Assembly (NCBI GenBank): GCA_036526255.1
Contig: DATCYW010000071.1
Location: 1-11,779 of the forward strand
Reading direction: 5' to 3'
Source: Malonomonas sp036526255
GTDB lineage: Bacteria > Desulfobacterota > Desulfuromonadia > Desulfuromonadales > Geopsychrobacteraceae
Length of the DNA: 11,779 nt
Shown: positions 1 to 6,372 of the stretch, one piece after another
Layout of the letters: each line of letters opens with the position of its first letter
Numbering within the stretch: the stretch's first letter is position 1
Notes under the pieces: model-generated
Seen by the model: only the letters and a program-made list of their open reading frames with translations
Told to the model about the DNA's origin: nothing
Databases searched by the model: none
Translations under genes and position numbers: made by a program

Positions 1-516
1 CCGGACGACGCTGAAATACTGCCCCAAGGCGGCTCGCCAGGCCTCGACATGGTCCGCCGGGCCGATCGGGTTGATCAGAGCCATTCGCGGTTGCCCGGTC
101 CAGCGCAGGATTTCCATTTCGGCTTCGTATTCGGCGCCGTAGGATACCGATCCGTCAACAACGTAAAGGATACCGGCACCCTTATCCATCAACGGGGCCA
201 ATAATTCGCACTCGTCGCTGAACTGTTCACCATGACGGTGAGCCTTGAGAAATTCACGGACCACTTCAGGGTGTTTATCGGCGCTGGTTTCGTGTTTGTG
301 CATCCAGTCAAGGGCGCGCCTGGCCCGCTGAAAATCTGGCGTATCAACCAGGGTGTAGAGGGTCACGCCATCCACCTTCATGGGATAGACACGGCTCTGG
401 GTCGTGGTGCCGGGGATGCGGCCAATCGCGACGGAGTCATCCTGCGCCAAGGTCTCGACAATACTCGATTTTCCCTTATCAGGATGTCCGACGGTGGCAA
501 ATATCGGTTCAGACAT
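1..516 (-). CDS. P-loop GTPase, DUF3482 type (N-terminal 172 residues, runs off the left edge)
   Basis: The minus strand from the ATG at 516-514 is open to the window edge and encodes the G domain of a TRAFAC-class GTPase. The P-loop GHPDKGKS lies at about residues 10-17, a switch I threonine in the run PGTTTQ at about 35, the G3 motif DTPDF at about 58-62, and a G4-position motif INPIG at about 148-152. The usual G4 motif NKxD is absent and G3 ends in Asp rather than Gly. That combination fits the GTPases that carry a C-terminal DUF3482 domain, whose function is not known; that domain would lie outside the window. GGGAGG stands 9 nt upstream of the ATG, which overlaps the stop of the preceding membrane-protein gene by 8 nt (ATGTCTGA), so it is probably translated by coupling. 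The GTPase assignment is firm; the DUF3482 subfamily is inferred from the motifs and the neighbour. Confidence 0.82.
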   Translation of the reverse strand, partial: MSEPIFATVGHPDKGKSSIVETLAQDDSVAIGRIPGTTTQSRVYPMKVDGVTLYTLVDTPDFQRARRALDWMHKHETSADKHPEVVREFLKAHRHGEQFSDECELLAPLMDKGAGILYVVDGSVSYGAEYEAEMEILRWTGQPRMALINPIGPADHVEAWRAALGQYFSVVR

Positions 517-1372
517 CAGGGCCTCCCTGCCGGGCAGGTGGCGCAATAAAGGTCCAGGGATCACCCAGTTGTTTCACCACCGTCGACCACACGGTGCCAT
601 TTTCCGCGTCCGGGGGTAAAGGCACGCTGGTGCTGTTAACTCCCACCGGAACCACTGCGACCGGCCGGTCCTTTCCGACCTGCTGACGCAGATCATGGAT
701 AAAGTCTTTAAATTCAGCCATCGGCGGTTCCCAGGATTTCACCAGAAGCATGATCGGCCCGCCGTAAGCGGAGGTGAGCGCCTGCAGCACCTGCCGGTCA
801 TGTTCAAGCGAAAAGGCTCCGCCCGCCAGAGTGAATCCCGCCAGAGTGCCCCCAAGCAGTCCCGCAGCCAGTCACGAAAATGCTCGCTGTCCAGCCCCGT
901 TCCGCCCCAATCGACGACCTCAAACGTTTGTCCGCGCAGGTCGCCCGCAAAGCGACTGTGCGAACCATCCTGAGGGGGCGCCATGGCAGCTTCGGCCTGC
1001 TCTGCCTGGGTTTCTACGCGCTGTGAATTCAGCCGGTCAAAGATCGCCTGAACACCGGGCAGATGCAGCATGGCGTGACGACAGGCCCGCTGCAGCCGTA
1101 GCGAAGTGAAAATCAGGGTCAGCACGCGCGGCACCAAGCCGTAAACCAGCAGACACAGGATGAGAAATGGCCACCATTCCCCCAAAATAGCCGGGCTGGT
1201 TTCGGTCAAGCCGGGCAAGGCTCCGACCTGATAGCGAAAATAGCGGGTGGCTTCAATCAATTCCAGCGAAGGCTGCGCATCGGGAAGCAACCCCGCCCAG
1301 GGCCAGCGTAAGCTTCCCCGTCAAGTAGACAGTTGAAAAATAGAGTTTCCAGCGTTCTTGAGCCTCACCCAT
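509..1372 (-). pseudogene. DUF2868-like two-helix membrane protein, broken by two frameshifts
   Basis: No single frame covers this gene, but three segments join into one plausible 287-residue protein. It starts at the ATG at 1372-1370 (MGEAQERWKLYF), which overlaps the rRNA methyltransferase stop by 8 nt. The frame moves near the C4 run at 1291-1294 to one that encodes a second membrane helix (WWPFLILCLLVYGLVPR). It moves back near the C5 run at 849-853 to a frame reading LAGGAFSLEHDRQVLQAL and ending at 509. Helices would sit at about residues 10-29 and 66-88, with a soluble C-terminal half. The helix layout and the partner GTPase gene downstream resemble DUF2868 proteins, which have no established function. 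The two shifts cancel, and each lies at a G run on the coding strand, so sequencing or assembly error is as likely as real decay. An alternative is that translation begins at TTG 1290, but no ribosome site precedes it. Confidence 0.65.
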
Positions 1373-2573
1373 AATCTGCAGCGGACGTTGAAATAACAAA
1401 TTTCAGATAACGCCCTTCGGGAAAACTGACCGAGCAAGGAAAATCCTCCGGTTGTCCACTGGTAAAGATGGTCTGCAGTTCAGTGGTCATCTGCAGGGCG
1501 CCGCGGCGCAACTCTTTAAGATAGTCATCCAGAGAAACTTTCTGATGGTTGGATGATGACATCAGAAGCCCACCCGGTTCGAGCAGCGGCAGGGTTTCAG
1601 TGACCAGCTTGCTGGTGCCCCCCTGGGTGGAAAAACGGCTCTTTTTGGTGGTGGAAAATGAAGGGGGATCAAACAGGATGATGTCGAAACGCTGCTGCGC
1701 ATCGCGCAGCTTTTTCAGCTCGACAAAGACATCGCCGCAGATAAACTCATGCCGCTTGGGATTGAGACGATTGATGGCGAAATTTTCGCGGGCGATATCC
1801 AGATACTTCTGCGAGACATCGATGCTGGTGACTTTTTTCGCACCGGCAGCAGCGGCGGCGACCGAAAAGGCACCGGTAAATGCGAACAGGTTCAGCACCC
1901 GCTTGCCCGCGGCGCGGGCCATCAATTCACGTCGATTGCGCCGCTGATCGGGGAACAAACCGGTGTTCAGCCCTTCGCGCAGATCGACCTGATAATTCAG
2001 GCCATTTTCCAGCACCTGCAACGGGACCGGGGCCGCAGCGCCGGCAATGACTCGGCTGTATTCCTTGCTGCTGCTTTTGGCTTCCAGCTGCCGGGTCTCC
2101 TGCGGACGCAGTTTGCGGTAAATACCGACCGGCGCATAGATTTTCTGCAGCGCCGCCGTCAATGATTTCAGGTGCGGTTCCCAGGCTTCGCTGTAAAGCT
2201 GCACCATCAGGTAGTCGCCGTAACGATCGACGGTAATCCCCGGCAGCCCGTCCCCTTCACTGTTCACCAGCCGGTAACTGTCGGTATCGTCGAGCAGCGC
2301 ATGCTGCTGTCGCAGCAGTTGGGCGCTGCGCAGCTTCTTTTCGAGCCAGCCGGCATCAAGCTGTATTTTGTTAACATCGAGCACCCGCGCAATGATCCGA
2401 TCCTGAGGGTCGTACAAAGCGGTCGCTAAATGCTGCTGTTGCTCATCCTGCAAAGAGATCAGCTCGCCGGCTTTTCCCGCCGGCCATTGCTTGGTAAATT
2501 TATCGGCGATCACCCAGGGGTGCCCCAGTTCCAACATCCGCACCGTGTCCGGCCCGACCTGACAGCTTTTCAT
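1365..2573 (-). CDS. RlmI-like PUA-domain class I SAM-dependent rRNA methyltransferase
   Basis: This 402-residue protein has the layout of the RlmI/RlmK family, which methylates 23S rRNA using S-adenosylmethionine. An N-terminal PUA-like RNA-binding domain (about 1-75) includes the run LELGHPWV. A central domain contains the family signature GLNTGLFPDQRRNRREL at about 201-217. A Rossmann methyltransferase domain follows, with SAM motif I (LNLFAFTGAFS, 227-237), the acidic residue Asp252, and motif IV DPPSF at 302-306. Where E. coli RlmI has SCSG with the motif VI cysteine, this protein has SSSN (339-342), so base and position specificity cannot be assumed. The start is well supported: GGAGGAG lies just upstream of the ATG, and a sigma-70-like promoter precedes it. 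It is the first gene of an operon with the DUF2868-like and GTPase genes. Confidence 0.88.
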   Translation of the reverse strand: MKSCQVGPDTVRMLELGHPWVIADKFTKQWPAGKAGELISLQDEQQQHLATALYDPQDRIIARVLDVNKIQLDAGWLEKKLRSAQLLRQQHALLDDTDSYRLVNSEGDGLPGITVDRYGDYLMVQLYSEAWEPHLKSLTAALQKIYAPVGIYRKLRPQETRQLEAKSSSKEYSRVIAGAAAPVPLQVLENGLNYQVDLREGLNTGLFPDQRRNRRELMARAAGKRVLNLFAFTGAFSVAAAAAGAKKVTSIDVSQKYLDIARENFAINRLNPKRHEFICGDVFVELKKLRDAQQRFDIILFDPPSFSTTKKSRFSTQGGTSKLVTETLPLLEPGGLLMSSSNHQKVSLDDYLKELRRGALQMTTELQTIFTSGQPEDFPCSVSFPEGRYLKFVISTSAADYG

Positions 2574-2597
2574 AACTCCTCCGTAAAAAGATTTTGA

Positions 2598-2625
2598 ATT
2601 CTACCGCAGGCGCCAAGCATGTCCA
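2598..2625 (-). promoter_or_regulatory. Sigma-70-type promoter of the methyltransferase-DUF2868-GTPase operon
   Basis: On the minus strand TGGACA (2625-2620, 5 of 6 to consensus) and TAGAAT (2603-2598, 5 of 6) are separated by 16 bp. Transcription would start near 2591, giving an 18-nt leader that contains the GGAGGAG ribosome site of the first gene. Confidence 0.6.
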
Positions 2626-2639
2626 GACAAAACGCCCTG

Positions 2640-2653
2640 TGCGACGCGTCGCA
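2640..2653. repeat. Perfect 14-bp palindrome TGCGACGCGTCGCA in the divergent spacer
   Basis: The 14 bases read identically on both strands. They lie between the promoter of the minus-strand methyltransferase operon and the presumed -10 element of the plus-strand gene at 2700, about where a repressor would overlap the -35 to -10 spacer. The symmetry and location suggest an operator for a dimeric regulator. Which protein binds is unknown; the adjacent 220-residue protein is one candidate. Confidence 0.45.
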
Positions 2654-2657
2654 GCTG

Positions 2658-2666
2658 TGCTATCTT
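2658..2666 (+). promoter_or_regulatory. Possible extended -10 promoter for the gene at 2700
   Basis: TGC-TATCTT matches an extended -10 element (TGn followed by 4 to 5 matches to TATAAT). The bases 17 bp upstream (TGTGCG) are a poor -35. The palindrome at 2640-2653 occupies the spacer region. Confidence 0.3.
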
Positions 2667-2699
2667 CGCCGCGAATAACGAACAGCATGGGAGCAACAG

Positions 2700-3362
2700 A
2701 TGAAAGAGACGGCAAAAAGTAAAAGTGAACTGATTATCGAGCAACTGATGCGCGAGCTCGACCCGGCCACTCCACGCTACAAGGTGCTTTCGGTGGCCCG
2801 TCAGTTTAAATCCTCCTGGGCCGAACTTGGCGAGCAGCTGCTTAAAGTAAAAAATGCTGGCGAATTTCAAGGTTGGGGTTACGAGTCTTTTGATGATTAC
2901 TGCGCAAAAGAGATCCGCATCCGCAAGGAAACGGCACGCAAGCTGACTCTGGCGTACCGGTACATGGAGCAGGAGGAACCGGCGCTGCTGGGTGCCGAGC
3001 GCCGGCTACAGCCGCTGCCCGACTATCGCGCCATCGACCTGTTGCGTCAGGCCCGCGAAGAGCAGCAGTTTTCAGAGGATGAATATGCCCAGTTGCGCGA
3101 CTCGGTGATTGAACAGGAGCGCAGCCTGCCGACGGTGCAAAAGCAGTTTCGAGAAGTCGCCCAGGTCCGGAATCCGGCAGAGGTCGATCCATTGAAGCAG
3201 GTCCGTTCGGCGTTGACCACCGCCCGGCGGCTTGACAGCCAACTTGAGGAGCTGCCGGATATTGCGCCTGAACTTAGTAACGGGCTGCAGGAGCTGATGA
3301 ACGAACTGCACCGGCAGGAGCTGCTGCTGGCGGAACAGCGCGAAGCGACAGGACAGGAATAA
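2700..3362 (+). CDS. Conserved-looking 220-aa protein of unknown function with a possible DNA-binding core
   Basis: I do not recognise a named family. The protein is soluble, highly charged and mostly predicted helical. The most distinctive stretch is about residues 58-89, with GWGYESFDDYCAKEI followed by RIRKETARKL. This resembles the 'G-Y-S-F-x-x-Y-C-x-x-x-L-x-I-x-x-x-x-A-x-x-L' pattern of phage- and plasmid-type regulators, in which a helix-turn-helix follows a YxSFxxY segment. The C-terminal half (about 120-220) is rich in Glu, Gln, Leu and Arg and could form coiled coil. GGGAG stands about 7 nt before the ATG, supporting this start. The gene is monocistronic, divergent from the rRNA methyltransferase operon across a spacer holding a perfect palindrome, and ends at a hairpin. 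DNA binding and self-regulation are inference only. Confidence 0.8.
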   Translation: MKETAKSKSELIIEQLMRELDPATPRYKVLSVARQFKSSWAELGEQLLKVKNAGEFQGWGYESFDDYCAKEIRIRKETARKLTLAYRYMEQEEPALLGAERRLQPLPDYRAIDLLRQAREEQQFSEDEYAQLRDSVIEQERSLPTVQKQFREVAQVRNPAEVDPLKQVRSALTTARRLDSQLEELPDIAPELSNGLQELMNELHRQELLLAEQREATGQE

Positions 3363-3365
3363 CAA

Positions 3366-3394
3366 TCAGGGGCGACCGGCATGGCCGCCCCTGA
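3366..3394. terminator. Hairpin between convergent genes (likely shared terminator)
   Basis: TCAGGGGCG (3366-3374) and CGCCCCTGA (3386-3394) form a perfect 9-bp GC-rich stem around an 11-nt loop. It fills the 44-bp gap between the stops of the plus-strand gene at 2700-3362 and the minus-strand permease. Neither side has a good T run, so it may terminate imperfectly or mainly stabilise the 3' ends. Confidence 0.6.
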
Positions 3395-3406
3395 AATCTT
3401 ACGGGG

Positions 3407-4396
3407 TTAAAAATTGAACGGTAACCAGCGGTAACCGAACGCCAGGATCAGGGTGCCGCTGACACAAATCGTCAGGTAGAGCGCCAGCACCCGCTTCCGG
3501 AACATGGCGATAAACAGCGCCATCACCGGCAGCGCGGTGACCGGACCGCCTATCAGCAGCGCAATCCCCGCCCCTCTTGAGAGCTCGATCCCCTCACCGA
3601 ACTCCGGCGAGACAAAACCGTAAAGCATGGCGGCGGCGGTCACCTGCGGCATGTGCAGCGGGATGGTGGCAAAGGTCAGCGCCAAAATCGGCATAACCCC
3701 GGTCCCTTCCAGCAGCATCGAAATCCACTCGTTGGGGATAAACTGCAGGGCGATCACCTCAACGGTAATTCCGATCAACACGAATTTGCCGATTTTTAAA
3801 AAGCCCTCCCAGAATTTCGCCAGAAAGACGTAGAACTTGTTGTGGGTACAACGATCGACCCGGTGAGACAGCTGCTGGCCGCAGTCGCAACGTAGCTCCT
3901 CGACCGGATAATCCGGGTCGTGAAAGTTACCCTGCGGCAACTGCTTGCGGAAGATGATATCTTCGCTGAAACCGTAGGGGCGCAGCAGATGCGTGAGGTA
4001 GCCGGCGAAAAGGCCCAGCGAGATGGCGCAGACCAGCACGGTATTGGCCCAGATAGGACCGAGCTCCCAATTGAGCAGGGTGTAACCGGCGGGGCTCATC
4101 AACGGCGAAGTCACCAACAGCGCCATGGCCGGAGCCAGCGGCAAACCGGCAATCAGCAGCGAAATCACCAGCGGCAGCGTTGCGCAAGCACATAAGGGGC
4201 TGACGGCACCAAGCAGGGTTGCCAGGATAATGGCGAAACCTCCGTAGCGGGTCAGCGCGTGGCGGATTTTGACGTGCCACTTGAGGGTTCGAATCGTCGC
4301 CTCAAGCAGGACGCCGATCGCCAGAAATGGCAGTACGTAAAGAAATTCATCCCAAATTCCGACCAGCAGTTCTTTTGCGATTACGACAATATCCAT
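3407..4396 (-). CDS. DUF318/ArsP-family (PF03773-type) inner-membrane permease
   Basis: This 329-residue polytopic protein has about eight hydrophobic segments (near 18-32, 52-65, 74-96, 118-135, 200-218, 234-258, 276-297 and 303-320). The first half carries the family motif SPLCACATLPL (66-76), equivalent to the P-x-C-x-C signature of YraQ/ArsP permeases. A matching second-half motif is IPLHMPQVTAA at about 245-255. The cytoplasmic loop between the halves contains a cysteine cluster, CDCG at 170-173 and CTH at 183-185, that could bind a thiol-reactive metal or metalloid. ArsP members export organoarsenicals, but other family members have no known substrate, and no arsenic genes are visible here, so the substrate is unassigned. 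The ribosome site is weak (AGGA about 11 nt upstream). The gene is probably transcribed alone. Confidence 0.8.
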   Translation of the reverse strand: MDIVVIAKELLVGIWDEFLYVLPFLAIGVLLEATIRTLKWHVKIRHALTRYGGFAIILATLLGAVSPLCACATLPLVISLLIAGLPLAPAMALLVTSPLMSPAGYTLLNWELGPIWANTVLVCAISLGLFAGYLTHLLRPYGFSEDIIFRKQLPQGNFHDPDYPVEELRCDCGQQLSHRVDRCTHNKFYVFLAKFWEGFLKIGKFVLIGITVEVIALQFIPNEWISMLLEGTGVMPILALTFATIPLHMPQVTAAAMLYGFVSPEFGEGIELSRGAGIALLIGGPVTALPVMALFIAMFRKRVLALYLTICVSGTLILAFGYRWLPFNF

Positions 4397-4651
4397 AGAT
4401 GAGACAATCCTGTTTATGAAGTTGAAGCACTGGTCACTTCGGAAAAATATCGGTCAGAGCAGACAGTCAAATGACAAGTTTCCGCCCGCAAAAAAGCAGA
4501 CAATCTCCGTATAGCTGGCGAGCACGAAAATCATCAGACAAAACTGAAAACCGTAGCAAAAGCTGTGCCTTCTGCAACAGTCGCCAATGGCGACAAAGGC
4601 TCGGGAAAATACCGTAATGGTCAAATATCTCCAAGACTTTTTTTTTTTCGA
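4397..4651. other. Divergent intergenic spacer with an inverted repeat
   Basis: No credible coding sequence is seen between the permease start and the methyltransferase promoter. The spacer holds a 6-bp inverted repeat, GTCGCC-AAT-GGCGAC, at 4580-4594, and a weak minus-strand promoter-like pair (TTGACT near 4470 with an A/T-rich element about 15 bp downstream) that could serve the permease. Its right end is the T11 run at 4638-4648. Confidence 0.4.
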
Positions 4652-4660
4652 TGCTATACT
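4632..4660 (+). promoter_or_regulatory. Extended -10 promoter with T11 spacer tract, upstream of the UbiE-like methyltransferase
   Basis: TGC-TATACT (4652-4660) is a strong extended -10 element. The -35 position (CAAGAC at 4632-4637, 17 bp upstream) is poor, as extended -10 promoters tolerate. Eleven consecutive T residues (4638-4648) fill most of the spacer. Transcription would start near 4667, leaving a short leader with the AGGAG ribosome site of the gene at 4689. Confidence 0.6.
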
Positions 4661-4688
4661 GCTGTCTAATTTGCGCTGAGGAGAAGGG

Positions 4689-5483
4689 ATGGACAAGAAT
4701 TTCAAAAACCGGGTCCGCGAACAATTCGGTAAAACAGCCCAGGCCTATGTTCAGTCCGCTCACTTTGCTGGCGGCAAAGACCTTGAAGAAGCGGTGCGCC
4801 TGCTGCAACCGACCCAGGACGACAACATGCTTGATGTTGCCTGCGGCGGCGGCCATACGGCACTCTTTTTCGCTCCACTGGTCAGACAGGTGGTTGCCTC
4901 CGACCTGACTATGCAGATGCTGAAAAAAGCTCAGGAACATATTGCCGAAGAGGGCGGTGTCGACAACGTTGTCTTCCGCGAAGCCGACGCTGAAGACCTC
5001 CCCTTTCCGGCCGGTTCATTCACCCTGCTGACCTGCCGCATCGCCCCCCATCATTTCCCCGACGTTCCACGCGCCCTGCGCGAGTTCCACCGGGTTCTGC
5101 GGCGTGGCGGCCGAATGGCAATCATCGACACCCTGCTCCCCACAGACCCCGAAATCGCGGAATTCTACCAAACCATGGAACAGATGCGCGATCCGACGCA
5201 TATTCGCGCCTTCAACGAAGCCGAGTGGACGCAGATGATCGATGATTCAGAACTGATCCTGCATGAAACTTTGATCATTCCGAAAACTCACGATTTTCAG
5301 GACTGGGCCAAACGTGCGGGCCTGAATCGAAAAGATGTGCAGAGCCTCAATAAATACTTCATGGATGCACCGCAGAAGGTTCATGATTTCTTTAAAATTG
5401 AATCCTTTGCCGGCGAAGTCGAAACCTACACCGACCAGAAACTGTTGATTTTTGCCAGCCGTAAAGAAAAAGAAAAAAAGTAA
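4689..5483 (+). CDS. Class I SAM-dependent methyltransferase, UbiE/Methyltransf_11 type, substrate unknown
   Basis: The 264-residue cytosolic protein has a clear class I methyltransferase fold. SAM motif I is LDVACGGGHTA (48-58), the ribose-binding acidic residue lies in ASDLT (Asp72), and the adenine-contacting stretch is ADAEDLPFP (99-107). A motif IV region TCRIAPHHFPD (115-125) follows, and RVLRRGGRMAIID (135-147) forms strand 5. The RIAPHHFPD signature and the EFHRVLRRGG block place it near UbiE/YcgJ-like small-molecule methyltransferases. No quinone-biosynthesis gene is adjacent, so a menaquinone role cannot be claimed. The C-terminus is a very lysine-rich tail (RKEKEKK). AGGAG sits 5 nt before the ATG, supporting this start. 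The gene is monocistronic, between its own promoter and a strong terminator. Confidence 0.85.
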   Translation: MDKNFKNRVREQFGKTAQAYVQSAHFAGGKDLEEAVRLLQPTQDDNMLDVACGGGHTALFFAPLVRQVVASDLTMQMLKKAQEHIAEEGGVDNVVFREADAEDLPFPAGSFTLLTCRIAPHHFPDVPRALREFHRVLRRGGRMAIIDTLLPTDPEIAEFYQTMEQMRDPTHIRAFNEAEWTQMIDDSELILHETLIIPKTHDFQDWAKRAGLNRKDVQSLNKYFMDAPQKVHDFFKIESFAGEVETYTDQKLLIFASRKEKEKK

Positions 5484-5498
5484 CACCATCAGCTTAGA

Positions 5499-5547
5499 CA
5501 ATGAAAAACAGGCGAGCCGGTTGTCCGGTCTCGCCTGTTTTTCATTG
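5499..5547. terminator. Strong bidirectional intrinsic terminator
   Basis: The two arms (5499-5520 and 5525-5547) pair over about 22 bp with one bulged T and a TTGT loop. The GC-rich core ACAGGCGAG is flanked by an A5 run on the left and a T5 run on the right, so it works for transcripts from either side. It separates the methyltransferase from the convergent OmpA-domain lipoprotein gene. Confidence 0.88.
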
Positions 5548-5561
5548 TTGGTGCATCCAGC

Positions 5562-6236
5562 CTACTTAATATCGCTGTCCGGCACAACAAAGACCTCAAC
5601 GCGACGATTCTGCGCACGCCCATCTGCCGTATCATTATTCGACCGCGGCTCAAGCTCGCCGCGCCCTTCGGTTCCCAGCCGGTCTGCGGCAACCCCGCGT
5701 GTCACCAGGTAATCAGCGACCGCAATAGCCCGACGGTTGGAGAGATCCAGATTGTATTGCTCAGCGCCAACGCTGTCGGTATGGCCCACAATGACGATCT
5801 GGGAGCGTGGATAACGATTCAGGATTTCGGCAATTTTGTCGAGTGGCGGACGGAAGGTCGCCTTGATTTTGGCGGAATTAAAATCGAACGAAACCTCGCT
5901 GCTCATAGTCAGCTTAAGAATTTCGTTCTTCTGTCGCTCAATCTCAATCTGGTGCTGGGCACGCTCATCGGCCAGCTGTCGTTCGAATTCAGTCTGCTGC
6001 TTATCCATATAGGCTCCGGTTCCGGCACCGATGGCTCCACCAGCTGCACCACCAATCAAGGCACCTCGCAGAGCACCACCGGAGTGGTCGTTCTGATAAC
6101 CGATAATCGCCCCGGAAACCGCACCGACCAGGGCACCGATCCCGGCCCCCTTCTTGGTGCTTTCGTGGGTGGTATTGGTTGCACACCCGGCCAACAAAAC
6201 AATCAACATCACTATCGGCAAACGTCTGAGATTCAT
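5562..6236 (-). CDS. Outer-membrane lipoprotein with glycine zipper and C-terminal OmpA domain (YiaD-like)
   Basis: The 224-residue precursor begins with a signal peptide ending in the lipobox LLAGC; the lipidated Cys is residue 18, and the following Ala favours outer-membrane sorting. Next comes a glycine-zipper segment (about 30-76, repeated GxxxG such as GALVGAVSGAIIG), a short charged helical stretch (about 80-110), and an OmpA-like peptidoglycan-binding domain (about 115-218). That domain shows VSFDFNSAKI, GHTDSVGAEQYNLDLSNRRA and GRGELEP; the Asp of HTD and the Arg of NRRA match residues that contact diaminopimelate in OmpA-type domains. The protein probably tethers the outer membrane to the cell wall. 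An upstream in-frame GTG at 6239 is possible, but GGAG is 5 nt from the ATG at 6236 and only 2 nt from that GTG. Confidence 0.9.
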   Translation of the reverse strand: MNLRRLPIVMLIVLLAGCATNTTHESTKKGAGIGALVGAVSGAIIGYQNDHSGGALRGALIGGAAGGAIGAGTGAYMDKQQTEFERQLADERAQHQIEIERQKNEILKLTMSSEVSFDFNSAKIKATFRPPLDKIAEILNRYPRSQIVIVGHTDSVGAEQYNLDLSNRRAIAVADYLVTRGVAADRLGTEGRGELEPRSNNDTADGRAQNRRVEVFVVPDSDIK

Positions 6237-6280
6237 CACAGCTCCAGTGTTGGGGAAGGTTCAAGCAAACATGCTTATCG

Positions 6281-6286
6281 ATTATA
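6281..6286 (-). promoter_or_regulatory. Consensus -10 (TATAAT) for the OmpA-domain lipoprotein
   Basis: A perfect TATAAT lies on the minus strand about 45 nt upstream of the start codon, giving a leader of roughly 38 nt. The -35 region is only T-rich (TTTTTC at 17 bp) and a poor match, so an activator or UP-like contact may contribute. Confidence 0.5.
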
Positions 6287-6318
6287 ACGCTGACAGCCCA
6301 AAAGAAAAAGTCTGCCAT

Positions 6319-6348
6319 AAAAAAAGGAGGCTCGCAAGGAGCCTCCCT
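6319..6348 (-). terminator. Intrinsic terminator of gltA
   Basis: Read on the minus strand, GGAGGCTC and GAGCCTCC form a perfect 8-bp stem around CTTGC, followed at once by T7. It starts about 25 nt past the citrate synthase stop codon. Confidence 0.88.
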
Positions 6349-6372
6349 TCATTACAACGATGTCGGTAACGA

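Noticed and set aside
849..853. Programmed -1 ribosomal frameshift site in the DUF2868-like gene.
   Set aside because: No canonical X-XXY-YYZ slippery heptamer in the right frame is present, and a second, opposite shift would also be required.
4454..4940. Minus-strand open frames crossing the divergent spacer and the start of the UbiE-like gene.
   Set aside because: They overlap the real gene and its promoter, have no ribosome site and show low-complexity, non-protein-like composition.
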